Shown here piece by piece: positions 1-11,132 of a stretch of 64,000 bases of DNA. The notes under the pieces were generated by a model. The model was not told where the DNA came from. It was given only the letters and a program-made list of their open reading frames with translations, and ran no database searches. Every line of letters starts with the position of its first letter. Position 1 is the stretch's first letter. Source of the stretch: Powellomyces hirtus (lineage: Eukaryota > Chytridiomycota > Chytridiomycetes > Spizellomycetales > Powellomycetaceae); assembly GCA_025526995.1 (NCBI GenBank), contig JAHLKG010000008.1, positions 186,001 to 250,000 on the forward strand, given 5' to 3'. Position numbers and translations under genes: made by a program.

Positions 1-396
1 GTTTCATGTACTGCTGCTGAAAATTCACGCCGAACTCCGTTTTTGACAGGCTGGGAGGATGGGAGGATGGGAGGATGGGGCCCCGCGACGCGCATGTAAG
101 CAGAACTTGCTGTCAGTCCAACTGGTCGCTGCACTAACACATCCGCAACCACCATTCAGCTGACCCTGTTTCCCTTCTGTTCCGCCGTACCGTTCTCGAT
201 CTCTTCTTTGCTTCTTATAATCTGTTGTGTACATGAAACCGTAACTGGTTTGCCCATTCAGGTCATACCCCGCCCGCAAAACTATCTCAACGGTGGGATA
301 ACAGGCATCCAAAAATCGACCTTGGAGATCAAACGACAAAATGTATGGATAGATCAGACAGCATTGTAATATTATGTGCTACAGTACTATCGAAAT
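1..396. other. Region downstream of uL15; no gene seen
   Basis: This stretch lies 3' of the minus-strand ribosomal protein gene. A minus-strand open frame covers much of it but has no ATG start, no recognisable domain and a composition unlike the real genes here. The only structure noted is a three-copy GGGAGGAT run at about 52-80. Confidence 0.5.
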
Positions 397-1386
397 CTAA
401 GCGGAGAGCTCGACTTTGCCACCGGCAGCGACAATCTTCTCCTCAGCCTTTCGGCTCACGAAACGGGCCTTGACAATGAAGGGGATGGAGGGCAGACGAC
501 CCTTGCCGAGCACCTTGGCGTAACCCTACATGCGCAGCACAATTTTAAGTTTCCAGTAACCGGAAGACATATTATATGGATGGTATAAGACTTACGTGAC
601 GGAGAACGTCAATGACGGGGACGGGACCGGTAGGGTTGGCAGCAGCCTTCTCGCGAGCCTCCTCGGACACGAGGGCCCAGAGCTTGTCAACGTTGACAAC
701 AGGAGCCCAGTGTTGCTGGCGGGTCAGGTGGTACTGACGCATACCAACCTTACCGAAGTAACCAGGATGGTACATGTCCATGTTGATACGGTGGTGGTGC
801 TGACCACCGGCGAGACCACGACCTCCGGGATGCTTTCGGTGCTTCCCTAAGAACAGGCAGCAGGAAGACTTGAATTAGCACAGAGGCCTAATTCTTTCAA
901 CGGTACTCGCCCTCCCATTTGAGTTGTCAGCTTGCGACTGCCTCTCGCAAGTGACTGGGAGAGGACCCGGACGGATTTTGAGAGACCGAATGAACATTGT
1001 TGCTGATATACTAACCCACACGACCGTGACCGGCGGAGACGTCTAAGATACAATGCAAAGTGAGCAACAGAGACTTTTGACATTGCGCAAACGTCAAAGA
1101 GCCACTGATACTTACGACCGCGCTTCTTCCTGTTTTTGCTGAGTCTGGAGGGCTATTGGTTGGAAGAGGAGGAGTGTGCTGTGAGTCGAGCTGTTCTGCT
1201 GCTGGCACTTCTCAGGGTCTTGCATGTCGCTCATGCAATTTCGAGCAATCGCCTGTTCGCCAGTCCACCCATCCATCCATCCATCCAATTCGTTAATCCC
1301 TCGTCTCATCATATAGACTGCGATCGTGCGCCATCCTCCATCCGTTGGATCGTTCGTTGGCCGGCTTGCTGCAATCAACTCACCAT
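397..1386 (-). CDS. RPL28: 60S ribosomal protein uL15 (L27a/L28)
   Basis: Structural protein of the large ribosomal subunit. Five exons join in frame to 148 codons, against 149 residues in yeast Rpl28: 1384-1386, 1116-1152, 1016-1042, 596-846 and 397-525. The product shows [40 protein letters not shown] and, near the end, [13 protein letters not shown], all typical of eukaryotic uL15. Every junction is GT-AG and in phase. The first coding exon is only the ATG, followed at once by a GTGAGT donor and a 231-bp intron; an intron right after the start codon is common in fungal ribosomal protein genes and often affects expression. The single-codon exon is inferred from phase and consensus and needs cDNA support; the rest is very secure. 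Confidence 0.95.
1384..1386 (-). other. Start-codon-only first exon of the uL15 gene
   Basis: On the minus strand ATG is followed directly by GTGAGTTG. The next exon opens with CCC TCC AGA CTC behind an AATAG acceptor at about 1153-1155, giving [13 protein letters not shown], the expected N-terminus of the family. No other nearby ATG keeps that frame. Confidence 0.75.
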
Positions 1387-1633
1387 GGCTGTGGATTCCG
1401 AGCTATCTGGTTGACGGCTATTCCGGAAGGTGGAGGGAACGAAGCAAGTTGGTCACCGCGCAGAGTTGAGCCTGACATCAGTCACGTGAGAAACGAACCG
1501 AGTCCTTGGTACGCGAGCTTAGTCGCGCGCCTCGGTTCACCGTTCCAGGCAAGTCAAGTCATCAGTCTACCTCCGTCGCCAGTCGCTTAATATTAACAAT
1601 ACGCATGTACTTTATATTATATTACAATACTAC

Positions 1634-4177
1634 TTAATACTTCATACCAAACCCCGAGTTCCACGCTCTCCGACGCTGATCGCCCTTTGTTTGTGAGCGA
1701 ATCTCATACAGATGCGTCTTGGATGTATCCCTGATCATGGTTCTGCTGTCAAGGATGGCTTTGGGGTACCAATTGCCCATGAAAAGTTTGTGGGATGATT
1801 CCGCGATGCAGATGGCTTCGCGGAGGGATTTGGAGAGCTGAAACTCTGTCAGTTCCGATGTGGGACCTGAATCCAAGATAGAGGAGGTATCGTTAGCGCC
1901 AGGGCCTAGGCGTGATCAGGTCGAGACCCCAAGCACAAGACGCACCTGCAACACCATCGCTGGTGACGGACATGTCATCCGGAAAATCGGCAAACACATC
2001 TGCATCTTCGTTGTTGCCCAACCAGCACATGCGAACAGGATCGAAGATCATGCCGCCGACCGACTGCGACATTTTGTAGCCGCCCACGTTTGTGATGAGC
2101 GCTGGACGTGACGGGGAAGCACGCTCAAATTCTAGTAGAGCGTCTTCATTGCCCTCCCATCTGTGCAAAGTCGGGTTATAGACCATGTCGCCGACAACTA
2201 TCAAATGAATTACGTCAGTCAGTGACATGCCCTAAAAAATAGCCACGGTAACTCGTACCTTTCACGACACCAGTATTATTGAGGTTCTGAATCAAAGTTG
2301 GTTTCTTTCTTTGTCTCTGCATAACGTGGTGGGTTGAGTGACCGTTCATAATGTGCATTTGTCTGCTTTCCAACGCTATACCTTCTTTTGGGTACCAGCC
2401 CCACCGCGGCGCTCAACAAAGTTCTTTGCCGGTCGAGGGTTGACAGTCGTTAGTGGTGTATATGGTCGTCTGTTCTCTCGCTCATCTAATGGACATTGGA
2501 GAACACGATTCACTAAATTAATACACCTACTGACAGCTGTGTATATTTCCGCAAAACGCTTGCTGGTTACTTACCGCCCGAAACAATGCTTGCTGTGGAT
2601 GTCGATTTAGACAGCGGGCGCTTGAGCGGACCCTGACGAGTAGGAGATTCCGCGGCAACTGTGATCGGCGCCTTTGTCTTCTTCACAAACTTTGTTTCCG
2701 CCGCGCTGGAGACCAGAAGATCATCAAATTCATCAAGCTCAGTTCCATCACCAAACGTCGGGTTGTTCGCAGGGGTGCGCAGCAACTTTGACGGTGCCCT
2801 GCTCGCGTCGGTCCCAAGCCGTCGAGACGCAATCAGTTGCGAACTCAACCTTTGTATATGACCTACGGATGGGGATATCGGAGAAACAACGGAGTTCTTG
2901 AACGTTGTGGATGACACGAAACCGTCCCTGCGGCGGGTATCGAGACTGAGGCCACGTGCGGCACTGAATACATTTGGTTTGATGGGGGTGGGGCTAGGAA
3001 TGAGTGACGGTATTATTCTCGGGATTTTCGATGGAGTTGCAGAACGCGAGCTGGCCGTCTCTGACGGTATCGGACTCGGCAATGGCGGAGCTGGTGGTAG
3101 ACAACTTTTTGCACTGCCGGTCTTGGGCCTCACTGCCTGGAAGGGCATATCGTTGGGAATAAGTAGGCCTGCAAAAGGGTCATCATTATCGTCACCCTCG
3201 GGTTCTGGGGCACCGTGCTGTGCTGCATGGTGGTACGTGCCGAGTCGCAGCGCTTCCACCGAATCCGGGAACTCCAAATCGTCAAACGTATCTTCCTCGC
3301 TCTCCGATGCTACAATGCTCGCTGCTGAGCTCGGGGTGGGACTTGAAAGCAAGCGCATGGATGGGAGATCTTTGTGTATGCTTAAACTGTCGCCCCATCC
3401 ATCAGAGACCAGATCAAGTTCATTGTGGATGTCCATCGCCATTCCTCTTGGGAAAGACATCGGTGTGAGTTTCAGCGTCGGTGCGTCATCGGGAATATCG
3501 AAATCCATGTCCAATGCTTCTAGGGCATGATCGTTGCTGAGATCACTCTGTACCGCGAGCGGACCACTCGTTAGAGTTCCAGCGGGCACGGGCGTATGCT
3601 GAGCATTACTCATTGAGGGTAATTCCATCCCAGAGAGGTCTTCAGCATCATTGTTCTCCCAAGCCACGATTGCTTGGGGAGGTCCAGAAGCAGTTTTGTT
3701 CAAGCGCTGCACTGAGTCGGCGAATGACTCTGGTATCAGAGGCGTCCGTCCCGAATCGCATCCAGCAGTTTCAAATCCAGCCGTCGTCAGGTCGAGGTTC
3801 GCAAATGGGTCTTCCTCGTCATCATCATCTAGGTCGAGTGTGTCCGGATAAGAGTCTGAAGAACACGACATAGTCGCAGACGGATCTGACAGGACCAAGC
3901 TGTCTGACTTTGCTACAGATACACCTTCGGGTGCTTGCACCGTCATCCCCTCTTTGGATTCTTGTGCTAAGTCTTCAGTGCTGACGTTCTCTGTATCGAA
4001 GTCCACAGATCCGAAAGCGTCGTCGGGCGAGCTTTCTCCAAAAATAGTGTCTCCGAGCCCATCTTCAGGCAACTCAATATCGTCCCAGCAATCCTCCTCC
4101 ATGGTTACGTCATCCTGCTGTTGCTGCTTTTCGCCTACAATATCGAGAGACCAGGGTTCCTGGAATGCCGTTGTCAT
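1634..4177 (-). CDS. BYR4: Byr4/Bfa1-like subunit of the septation GTPase-activating complex
   Basis: Byr4 (Bfa1 in budding yeast) works with Cdc16/Bub2 as the GAP for the spindle-pole GTPase Spg1/Tem1 and so restrains septation and mitotic exit. Exon 1 (about 2575-4177) encodes about 534 residues that are acidic at the N-terminus and Ser/Pro-rich later. The conserved C-terminal domain is split over short exons near 2259-2316, 1946-2197 and 1634-1866. It contains KKPTLIQNLNN, the block NPTLHRWEGNE, and GGMIFDPVRMCWLG, which are hallmarks of the family, and ends in a basic tail. The last two junctions are clean GT-AG in phase. The first junction is unresolved: a strong GTAAGT donor at 2574 does not meet the expected frame at the nearest CAG acceptor, so a micro-exon or another acceptor may be missing here. 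Confidence 0.85.
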
Positions 4178-5057
4178 GTCTGCTGGGAATGTAACGGAGC
4201 ATTCTCAGTTTGCCCATTGAGGTCATTCAGGGTGCCTTTTAGGGCTTTTCAGCATTTGACGCGTTGCGAGTCCCCGACGCATCAGCCACGTGACCATATC
4301 AGTCAGCAAAGGGGATGAAAATGAGTTATTGATTCACAGAACTTTCCAAATTTCGAAAAAGCCAACGAAGAGAGAAAGACCAGCGTTGTAAAATGAAAGC
4401 CAACAAGCAGCAAAGCGGAAATGACAGTGTCCAATCGTGTAAATATTCTAACAATCCTGTTCTTTGGGGATCGCCGTTACTGGCGTTCGTTGGTTCTTCA
4501 GTGACTCATGTATGCTGTCAAGTAAATAACCCCTCCCAAAGACTGGCACACAAATCCTTCGTGTCCTGCAGACCGTGTCACAAACACTGTCATGTATCGA
4601 TACTTTGAAATCTTAGGTCAACGGCCATTTGTGCTTCGGAATACCTTGCAGAGCATGCCTTGTGACAGTTTAGTAACTTCATTCACTCGGTCTTCAGTTG
4701 CTTGGCTATGACGGAACGGCAAGCCGTTTTGCTGCGGTGACTGAAAGAAGAGCGCGTGAGTCGCGTGGGTTGTGCTCCTCAATTCTCCCTCGGACCTTCT
4801 GTTGTATGCCGTGCTGCCCATATTCCCGAAAAGTGAAAAGGGTTTTAGAGTCTTAAAAGCAGTCGTCGAAGGGCTGAAAGCTAGGACTTTGATATAGGAA
4901 GTTTCCGTCCAGCGCAACTAAGTGAGCGAATAAAGGTCCTACCTGCAGTCTAGCATGCCTACTCCTACCAAGAAGGTAAGGGACACGGTGGATTATTAAA
5001 ACCGGGAACAAAAAGCCATGACTTTTTGACCATGGTCTCACCCCTTGCTTGTTTACG
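4178..5057. other. Divergent intergenic region, no gene seen
   Basis: About 0.9 kb between the divergent Byr4 and sterol acyltransferase starts. Short open frames on both strands show no family features. It presumably holds both promoters. Confidence 0.5.
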
Positions 5058-6988
5058 ATGAAGGCCGCTAAGGCCGATCCACCTTCCGTCACCGTCAGCG
5101 GGACACCGCTCAAACTGAAAGACCCGGCCGTCTCCGCACTCGCGGATGGCCCACGTCTCGAAACCGCTACTGACGAGCATGGCGGGTACGTCACCAGAGT
5201 ATCGCCTCCCGGGACGCCTGTCGCAGGGCGAACGACCGAGGCAGCAACAAAGCGACCCGGTCGAGTCCGCGCCAACTCGTTCAAAGCCCGAGCTTCGTTG
5301 TTCGATTGGGAAACCTTGGAGGAAACCAAGAACCCCATGCGAGGGTTCTTTACCTTGTTCTGGATGACTATGTCAGCGTACCTGACAGCTATTCTGTACT
5401 ACAACTGGAAAAACAGCGGCGTCCTGATTGGAGGCAATCTGTTTGTGCACTTGTTTACGCAGGTTGGAAGGAGGACTCTTTCTGTCGCGCATCAGTCTGC
5501 ATATCTAACTCCCTTCCATGCAGGGTTCGGAGCTTCTGTACTCCGAAATTGTTCTTATCCTCAGTTTGTTTGCCGTTGTGTTTATTGAGAAGTTCTTTAT
5601 CGCCGCCGAAACCGCGTTCATCAAAGGCTGGGTCCCGCCCCGCATCGTCCTCCTCATCCAACACATCTACCAAACGTCTTGGTTTGCCGTGTGCATTGGG
5701 TGGGTGTACACGCGCGACGGGTGGAGCTGGACCCAATCCGGCGCTTTCACTCTGCATTCGATTGCCATGTTGATGAAACAGCACTCGTACATGTCCTACA
5801 ACAACGAAATGCTGTTTAAACACACCCGAGTGCAAAAGTACAAAGCTCGAATGGATCAACTAGCGGGTGAAATGAAGAAGCTCAGTGATGATGCGCCGGA
5901 ACTTACGCAGTATAACGCGGAATGGGAGTTGTGTAAAGACAAGGCGAAACATACGCAAGTCGAGCTTTCGAAAGGATCGACGACCTTCCCTGAAAATGTG
6001 ACATTTGCGAACTTTGCGGACTACCTCCTTGTTCCGTCACTGGTCTACGAGCTGGAATATCCTCGAACAAGCTCGTGCGTACACGAAAGTCTTGCCGTTT
6101 CTGCGTCCTCGCATGAGTAGCTGTACTCTAACCACATCATTATTCCAATAGTATTCGCCCCTGGTACCTCTTTGAAAAGACTGTCGGCACGATTGGCATC
6201 ATCATGATTCTCTACGTTACGATCGAACACTTCATCTACCCCGTCCTAGAGAATATGCAGGACCTAAATTTCTTGGAAATGTTGGCACATCTGCTGCTGC
6301 CTTTCATGGTCATGTATGTGCTGTTGTTCCATGTCATTTTCGAGGTAAGTTGATGCCTCGCCCTACATATTGGCATTCCTGTGCGACTTCGCGTTAAGCC
6401 TCGACCGTTGATATCTTGGCTGAGCTTCGTTCCTTTGGCCCTTTCGTTGTTCGTCTAATAGTGCATTTGCAACTGGTTCGCCGAGATCACCCGCTTTGCC
6501 GACCGTCAGTTCTACGACGACTGGTGGAACAGCGTTACCTTTGACGAATACGCCCGCAAATGGAACAAACCGGTCCACGAGTTCCTCCTCCGCCACGTGT
6601 ACCTCGAGTCCATTTCCCAATACAAGCTCTCTAAACACTCGGCCACGTTCCTGACCTTTTTCCTCTCCTCCTGCCTTCATGAACTCGTCATGATTGTTCT
6701 GGCCAAGAAAGTCAGAATGTACCTGTTTGTGCTGCAGATGCTCCAGATCCCCTTGATTTTGATCTCGAGGTGGAGCAAGTTGAAGAGATACCCGAGGTTT
6801 GGAAATGCCTTCTTTTGGTTCAGCATGTACCTCGTAAGTATCTTGCCGAATCCACCGGGAGACCTAGCTGTTTCAAACCGACTTTTTGTCCCAATTTCAT
6901 GCTCACTCCAATTATCATTCTCCTTTTTCCATATCGACAGGGCCCGCCGTTGCTCGCCGTTGCATACTGCCGCGAAGTCTACCACTAA
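5058..6988 (+). CDS. ARE2: Sterol O-acyltransferase (ARE1/ARE2 type, MBOAT)
   Basis: Endoplasmic reticulum enzyme that esterifies sterols with fatty acyl-CoA for storage in lipid droplets. Five exons (5058-5462, 5524-6074, 6152-6344, 6462-6833, 6941-6988) join in phase to about 522 residues, typical of the family. After a soluble N-terminal region come several membrane segments, then the family landmarks: YLLVPSLVYELEYPRT, the FYDDWWN motif (an FYxDWWN signature of ACAT/DGAT1), HEFLLRHVY, and SSCLHELVM with the likely catalytic histidine; it ends GPPLLAVAYCREVYH. The ATG at 5058 is the first in frame. DGAT1 shares the fold, but the YPRT block and the C-terminus favour sterol acyltransferase. 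Confidence 0.92.
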
Positions 6989-7768
6989 CCTTAAGACGAC
7001 CATGTGTCCGCACCCAAAACCAAAAGACATTATGCCCGTCGGAACGCTTGATTTTTTTCAAACAGAAAAGAACCAGATCTCCTAGATGTATTTAGTCATA
7101 CTAGTTACTTTATTTTCACCTTTTCAAATGTGCCACACTGCGCCCAGGTTCATATGCTTGTAATCTCGTGCCTTATTTCACGATAGTAAGACATTTACGC
7201 TAATTCATGCCTAACAACCTTGCCTCGGCGAACATGAACATGATCCACGATCACCTCTGTGACGATCTCGTGGACTGTCCCGACTTCACTACATGTCTGT
7301 CATTGCTCCTTGAACTCGTTCGGCTCTAAACTGTGTGTTCTTCCGCTGAAACCTTCGAGACTCATGAGCCTTGTTAGCGTAGAATCACATGTAATTGACG
7401 ACGTAGCAGACCCTAGGTCATAACGATAGGTGGAGATACGCTTGTCGCATTGATGATTATTAAACATCTCTATTATCTTACTATACGCCCGATGTCTGTC
7501 TTGGTGGCCATGTAAGCACCAAAACTGAGGGGAAGGGAATATATATTTGTGAAATGATTTTGTGTATATGATTGTGCAACAGAAGTGAGTGTGGGAGCGA
7601 CGGGAGGGAAGGATGAACCAATAGGCAAATCGAGGGGAGGGGGGAAGGGAGGGCATATATACGGCTAGTAAGAAGCTGAGATACCAAATGACGCCAATTC
7701 TATCTACACACGATACGCCAGCGAAAAGAAAAACGACTGCTTTCGATTTGGATGACTTCTTCTGTATG
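6989..7768. other. Convergent 3' region, no gene seen
   Basis: Shared downstream region of two convergent genes (acyltransferase and F-box protein). It holds AT-rich and purine-rich stretches and open frames without recognisable features. Confidence 0.5.
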
Positions 7769-8975
7769 TTACGCCACATCCACATCGCGGGCCGAGACCG
7801 CATCCCAATCGTAGCCTGACCATGTGACGTTCAAACGCCGATTGAGCTCGGGAAACCGTTCGCGGGTGGCGTCGTAGATGTCTGGGCATTGGTGGAGGGT
7901 GAGTTGTGTGAGTTGCGTGCAGGATGAGACGATGCGGGTCAGATGTTGAGGGTTGATGCGTTTGAATCTGTGGAGGGGAGAGACGGATCAGTTTTACGAA
8001 GGACTACACTGGGAGAGAATGTGGGTGAGGTACGTACCGGAAAATACCCGACAAGTCGAGGGAGGCAAGATTTGTGCAGTTCGCGACCGCTCTCAGACCC
8101 TGGGCCTTGATGTTGCTGCCGGCCAAGTCGAGATTGGTAAGACGAGTCAATCGTTCGATGGCGTCCGCAAAGATCGAGTCATCAAATTGGCAGCCAGCAA
8201 GGCCCAAGGTAGTGAGATTGGGTAGGCGGTTAGAAATGAGCACGAGAAGTGGGGAGATGGATCTGTTTTGCCACGCGGCGTAGTTGTCGGTTGAGGATGA
8301 TGATATGGATGCCAAGGACGAGGAGGAAGAAGATGCAGATAGACAGATTTGGTCTGCTGCGAGAGCAATGCTGTTGGGTGTCGTGGTGGCGGTGGTTGAC
8401 GGGGAGGATGTCGGTGTGGATGGTGATGACGATTCTGGGGTCGGTGTGGGCGTCGGCGTCGGAGTTAATGGCGGTCCAACCAGAGTCGGACGGAATCCAA
8501 AGTCCAGTTCTTTGACGAGCGCCGCCACCGGTTGTGCTGACGCGGCAGCCGAAGCCGGCGAAGACGGCTCACCCTGCGTCTCTTCCGACACCCACTTCAT
8601 CTCAACAGCTAACGCGCGGTGGCGCCCGCTGCACAGCTTTGACGCCGCGAACGCGTTTCGTTGGGCCAGGGAGGTGAATGTGATGCTGCGGTACAACAAC
8701 CGTTCAACGTCGGCATACCACGCCCGTGAGACAGTTAGCAGTGGAAAGAGGTTGTCGACATGAGTAAAGATCTGCGTCCAGATTTCTGTGGGGAGTTGTC
8801 GTCGTGGTGTGGGTGCTGGGCGGGTTACGGATGGGGGAACGTCTTTGGCGACGGTGGTGATGGTATTGGAAATGCTGCTGGTCACGGTGTTAGAGCTGCT
8901 TCCGATAACAGCATCGGAGACTGAGGACTTTCTGCGAACGGGTGGGGTAGGCGGAGGAGTGGCAAGGTGCGACAT
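7769..8975 (-). CDS. F-box / leucine-rich-repeat protein
   Basis: Probable substrate adaptor of an SCF ubiquitin ligase. Two exons (8038 to the start, and 7769-7967) are joined through a GTACGT donor. The F-box begins at RRQLPTEIWTQIFTHV and runs through SRAWYADVERLLYRSITF. A Ser/Thr/Pro-rich low-complexity stretch follows, with a TPTPTPTP run, then LRR-like units such as LPNLTTLGLAGCQFDD, LTNLDLAGS and CTQLTQLTLHQC. The start is uncertain: the ATG at 8975 (MSHLATPPPTPP) gives the most natural protein, while an in-frame ATG at 9158 would add 61 residues. The substrate cannot be predicted. Confidence 0.8.
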
Positions 8976-9689
8976 TTCTTCGCAAGCGTTTGCTGTAGCA
9001 GCGAAGGTTCCCAGTAATGGTTTTAGAGCAGGGAAGTTGCTCTTGCGATATTGAACTTTGGCGGGTTGGGAGTTGAGTGAGACAGGTAGCTTGATGTTTT
9101 TCAAGTTTGCGAGTGTGAATGTGAGAGGAACTGCAAACTGGGAGCGCGACGTAAGCATGTGTTCGAAGTCACAGTCCCGAATTGCACTTCTTACCCCACA
9201 GTAAAAAACCACAGCTAGCGTTGACAGTTGAGACAGCGTATGGAGTGTCAATAATGTATTGTTTACGGACGGTATGTATCGGCGAGCGGGAGAGGAAGAA
9301 AGAAGTTAGCCGAGAAATAAACGTTGGAAAAAAGAAAAAGGAAAAGGAAAGCGCCTCACAACACCGACCGGGACTGACTGATGAACGCCCAACAAAGCGA
9401 GACTGAAGTGAGACAAAAGGAGTCACTTTCTTTGAAGACGCGTTCCGTTTTGCGACAACGGCGCATAGATGTAGTATGCTGAGGTCATCTCGCACACGTG
9501 ACTCCTGGAAACCAATCTTCTCGAGAGCTCACTCGTTGTTTTTGTTTTTTTTGGCAATTCACAATTCACACTTTTCCCCGCGACGCCTTGACGGAAGACA
9601 CCTGTGTATCTTATACCCTTGCCTTCGTGCTCCATCATCGAATCGAATCGTATATTCTCGCCAACTCGGCCGCTCGCCTTGTCATCACA

Positions 9690-10627
9690 ATGTCCTCGCT
9701 CCGAAATGCCATCCAACGGCGCAACCACAAGGAACGTTCCCAACTCTCGTCCCGCGAACACAAGGGTCTGCTCGAAAAGCACAAGGACTATGTCCTCCGT
9801 GCGCGCGACTACAACCAAAAACAGAAAACGCTCAAAACCCTCCGCCAGAAGGCAGCGTTCCGAAATCCCGATGAATTCTACTTTGGCATGATCAACTCGA
9901 ATACCAAAAAGGGGGTTCACACATTGACGAGAGAGCGCGATGAAAAGTTCAGTCACGACTTTTTGAGGTTGCTCAAGACCCAGGACGCGGGCTATGTGAA
10001 TTACCAGAGGAGTATAAATGCAAAAAAGATTGAAAAGTTGAAGAGTGGATTGCACTTCTTGGAAGAGGATGAGACGGTCGGTGGAGAGGATGACGAGCAA
10101 GCGGAGAAGGATGATGAGCACAAGGTGGATTTCATGGACCTGGATGAGGATTCAGGAGAGTCCAAGAAGGACGCTGGATCGTCCTCTACCGCACCATCAA
10201 AACCGAAACCAAAACACACCATTTTTGTCGATGACGAATCAGAAGGTACGCCAAACACTCTCCACAGTTTACAGATATTCTGACTCCTGACCAAATCTCA
10301 TTCGCTCACCCTCCCACAGCCAAAAACTTTGACCCCGCCACCTACTTTGACACGCCCGAAGCCCTCCTCGCCCGCAAATACAACCGCCCCACCACCACCA
10401 TGCTCGAATCCGTCTCCACATTACCCGCCACCCACAAGATTGTGAAAAAGCGAGAAAAATCCTACGCTGAATTGGCCGCGCGGTTGGAACGGGAGGAACA
10501 GCTTCACAAGGCTCAATTAGAAATGGACTTGCAGAAGCATCTGATGGGAAAGGGCTCGAAAAAGAAGGTGGGCGTGGATAAGGCGGGGTTGGCGATATAC
10601 AAGTGGAAGGCGGTCAGGAAGCGATAA
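9690..10627 (+). CDS. UTP11: U3 snoRNA-associated protein 11 (Utp11)
   Basis: Component of the small-subunit processome needed for 18S rRNA maturation in the nucleolus. Two exons (9690-10245 and 10320-10627) join to 287 residues. The start MSSLRNAIQRRNHKERSQ, the block KTLRQKAAFRNPDEFYFGM with KKGVHTL after it, and DAGYVNYQR are highly conserved in Utp11. An acidic insert (DLDEDSGESKKD region) precedes the intron. The C-terminus is lysine-rich (GKGSKKKVG) and ends KWKAVRKR, as is usual. It lies divergently from the F-box gene. Confidence 0.96.
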
Positions 10628-11132
10628 AGAGTATCGTGTAATTACCCCCTCCCCCCCCCCCCCCCGCGCGCTTACCCCCGTACTTGGCGTTTCCCTCCCT
10701 CAACAGTAGCAGTGCTTAGAATCAAAAGAATGACTGTATATACTGTTTGTATATTTTTTTATTATCTATTACATGAACAAACCATGATTTCACCGAAACT
10801 AGTATCGCATGCGGTCAGACTACATTTGCCGATGCATGGTGAAAAAGTACGTGTCATCCTCAGAAATGAAGGACTGCAAAGCACATCGTAACAACCATTC
10901 GGGTAGTTCAAAAATCCCCGGTGAGCGTTCATCCTCAGAAATGTGTATTATGATACCACTACCGATCGGTCTCACAGCCAGGGTAAATGCAAACTATCAA
11001 ACCTATATGAAACAATATGTACCCTCTGGCAGACCACCTGTGCCTACCACAATATGCGCCCCACTCATTTCGCAGGGCTCTAGATCAATCATGAGGCTGC
11101 AAATCCACCTCTGTCTTCTTGTTGACCGGCGC
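10628..11132. other. 3' region of UTP11 and of the TPR gene; contains a poly-C run
   Basis: No gene seen. A cytosine-rich homopolymer of about 20 bases lies at roughly 10646-10670, directly behind the UTP11 stop codon. Confidence 0.5.

Noticed and set aside
5049..5057. Longer N-terminus for the sterol acyltransferase
   Set aside because: The extra codons begin with TTG; the first ATG is at 5058.
8284..8763. Plus-strand 159-codon frame inside the F-box gene
   Set aside because: It is the antisense of the Ser/Thr/Pro low-complexity region and shows only GVGVGV-type runs.
10646..10670. Poly-C run as a telomere-like or CRISPR-like repeat
   Set aside because: It is a single homopolymer in a 3' flank with no repeated unit or spacers.
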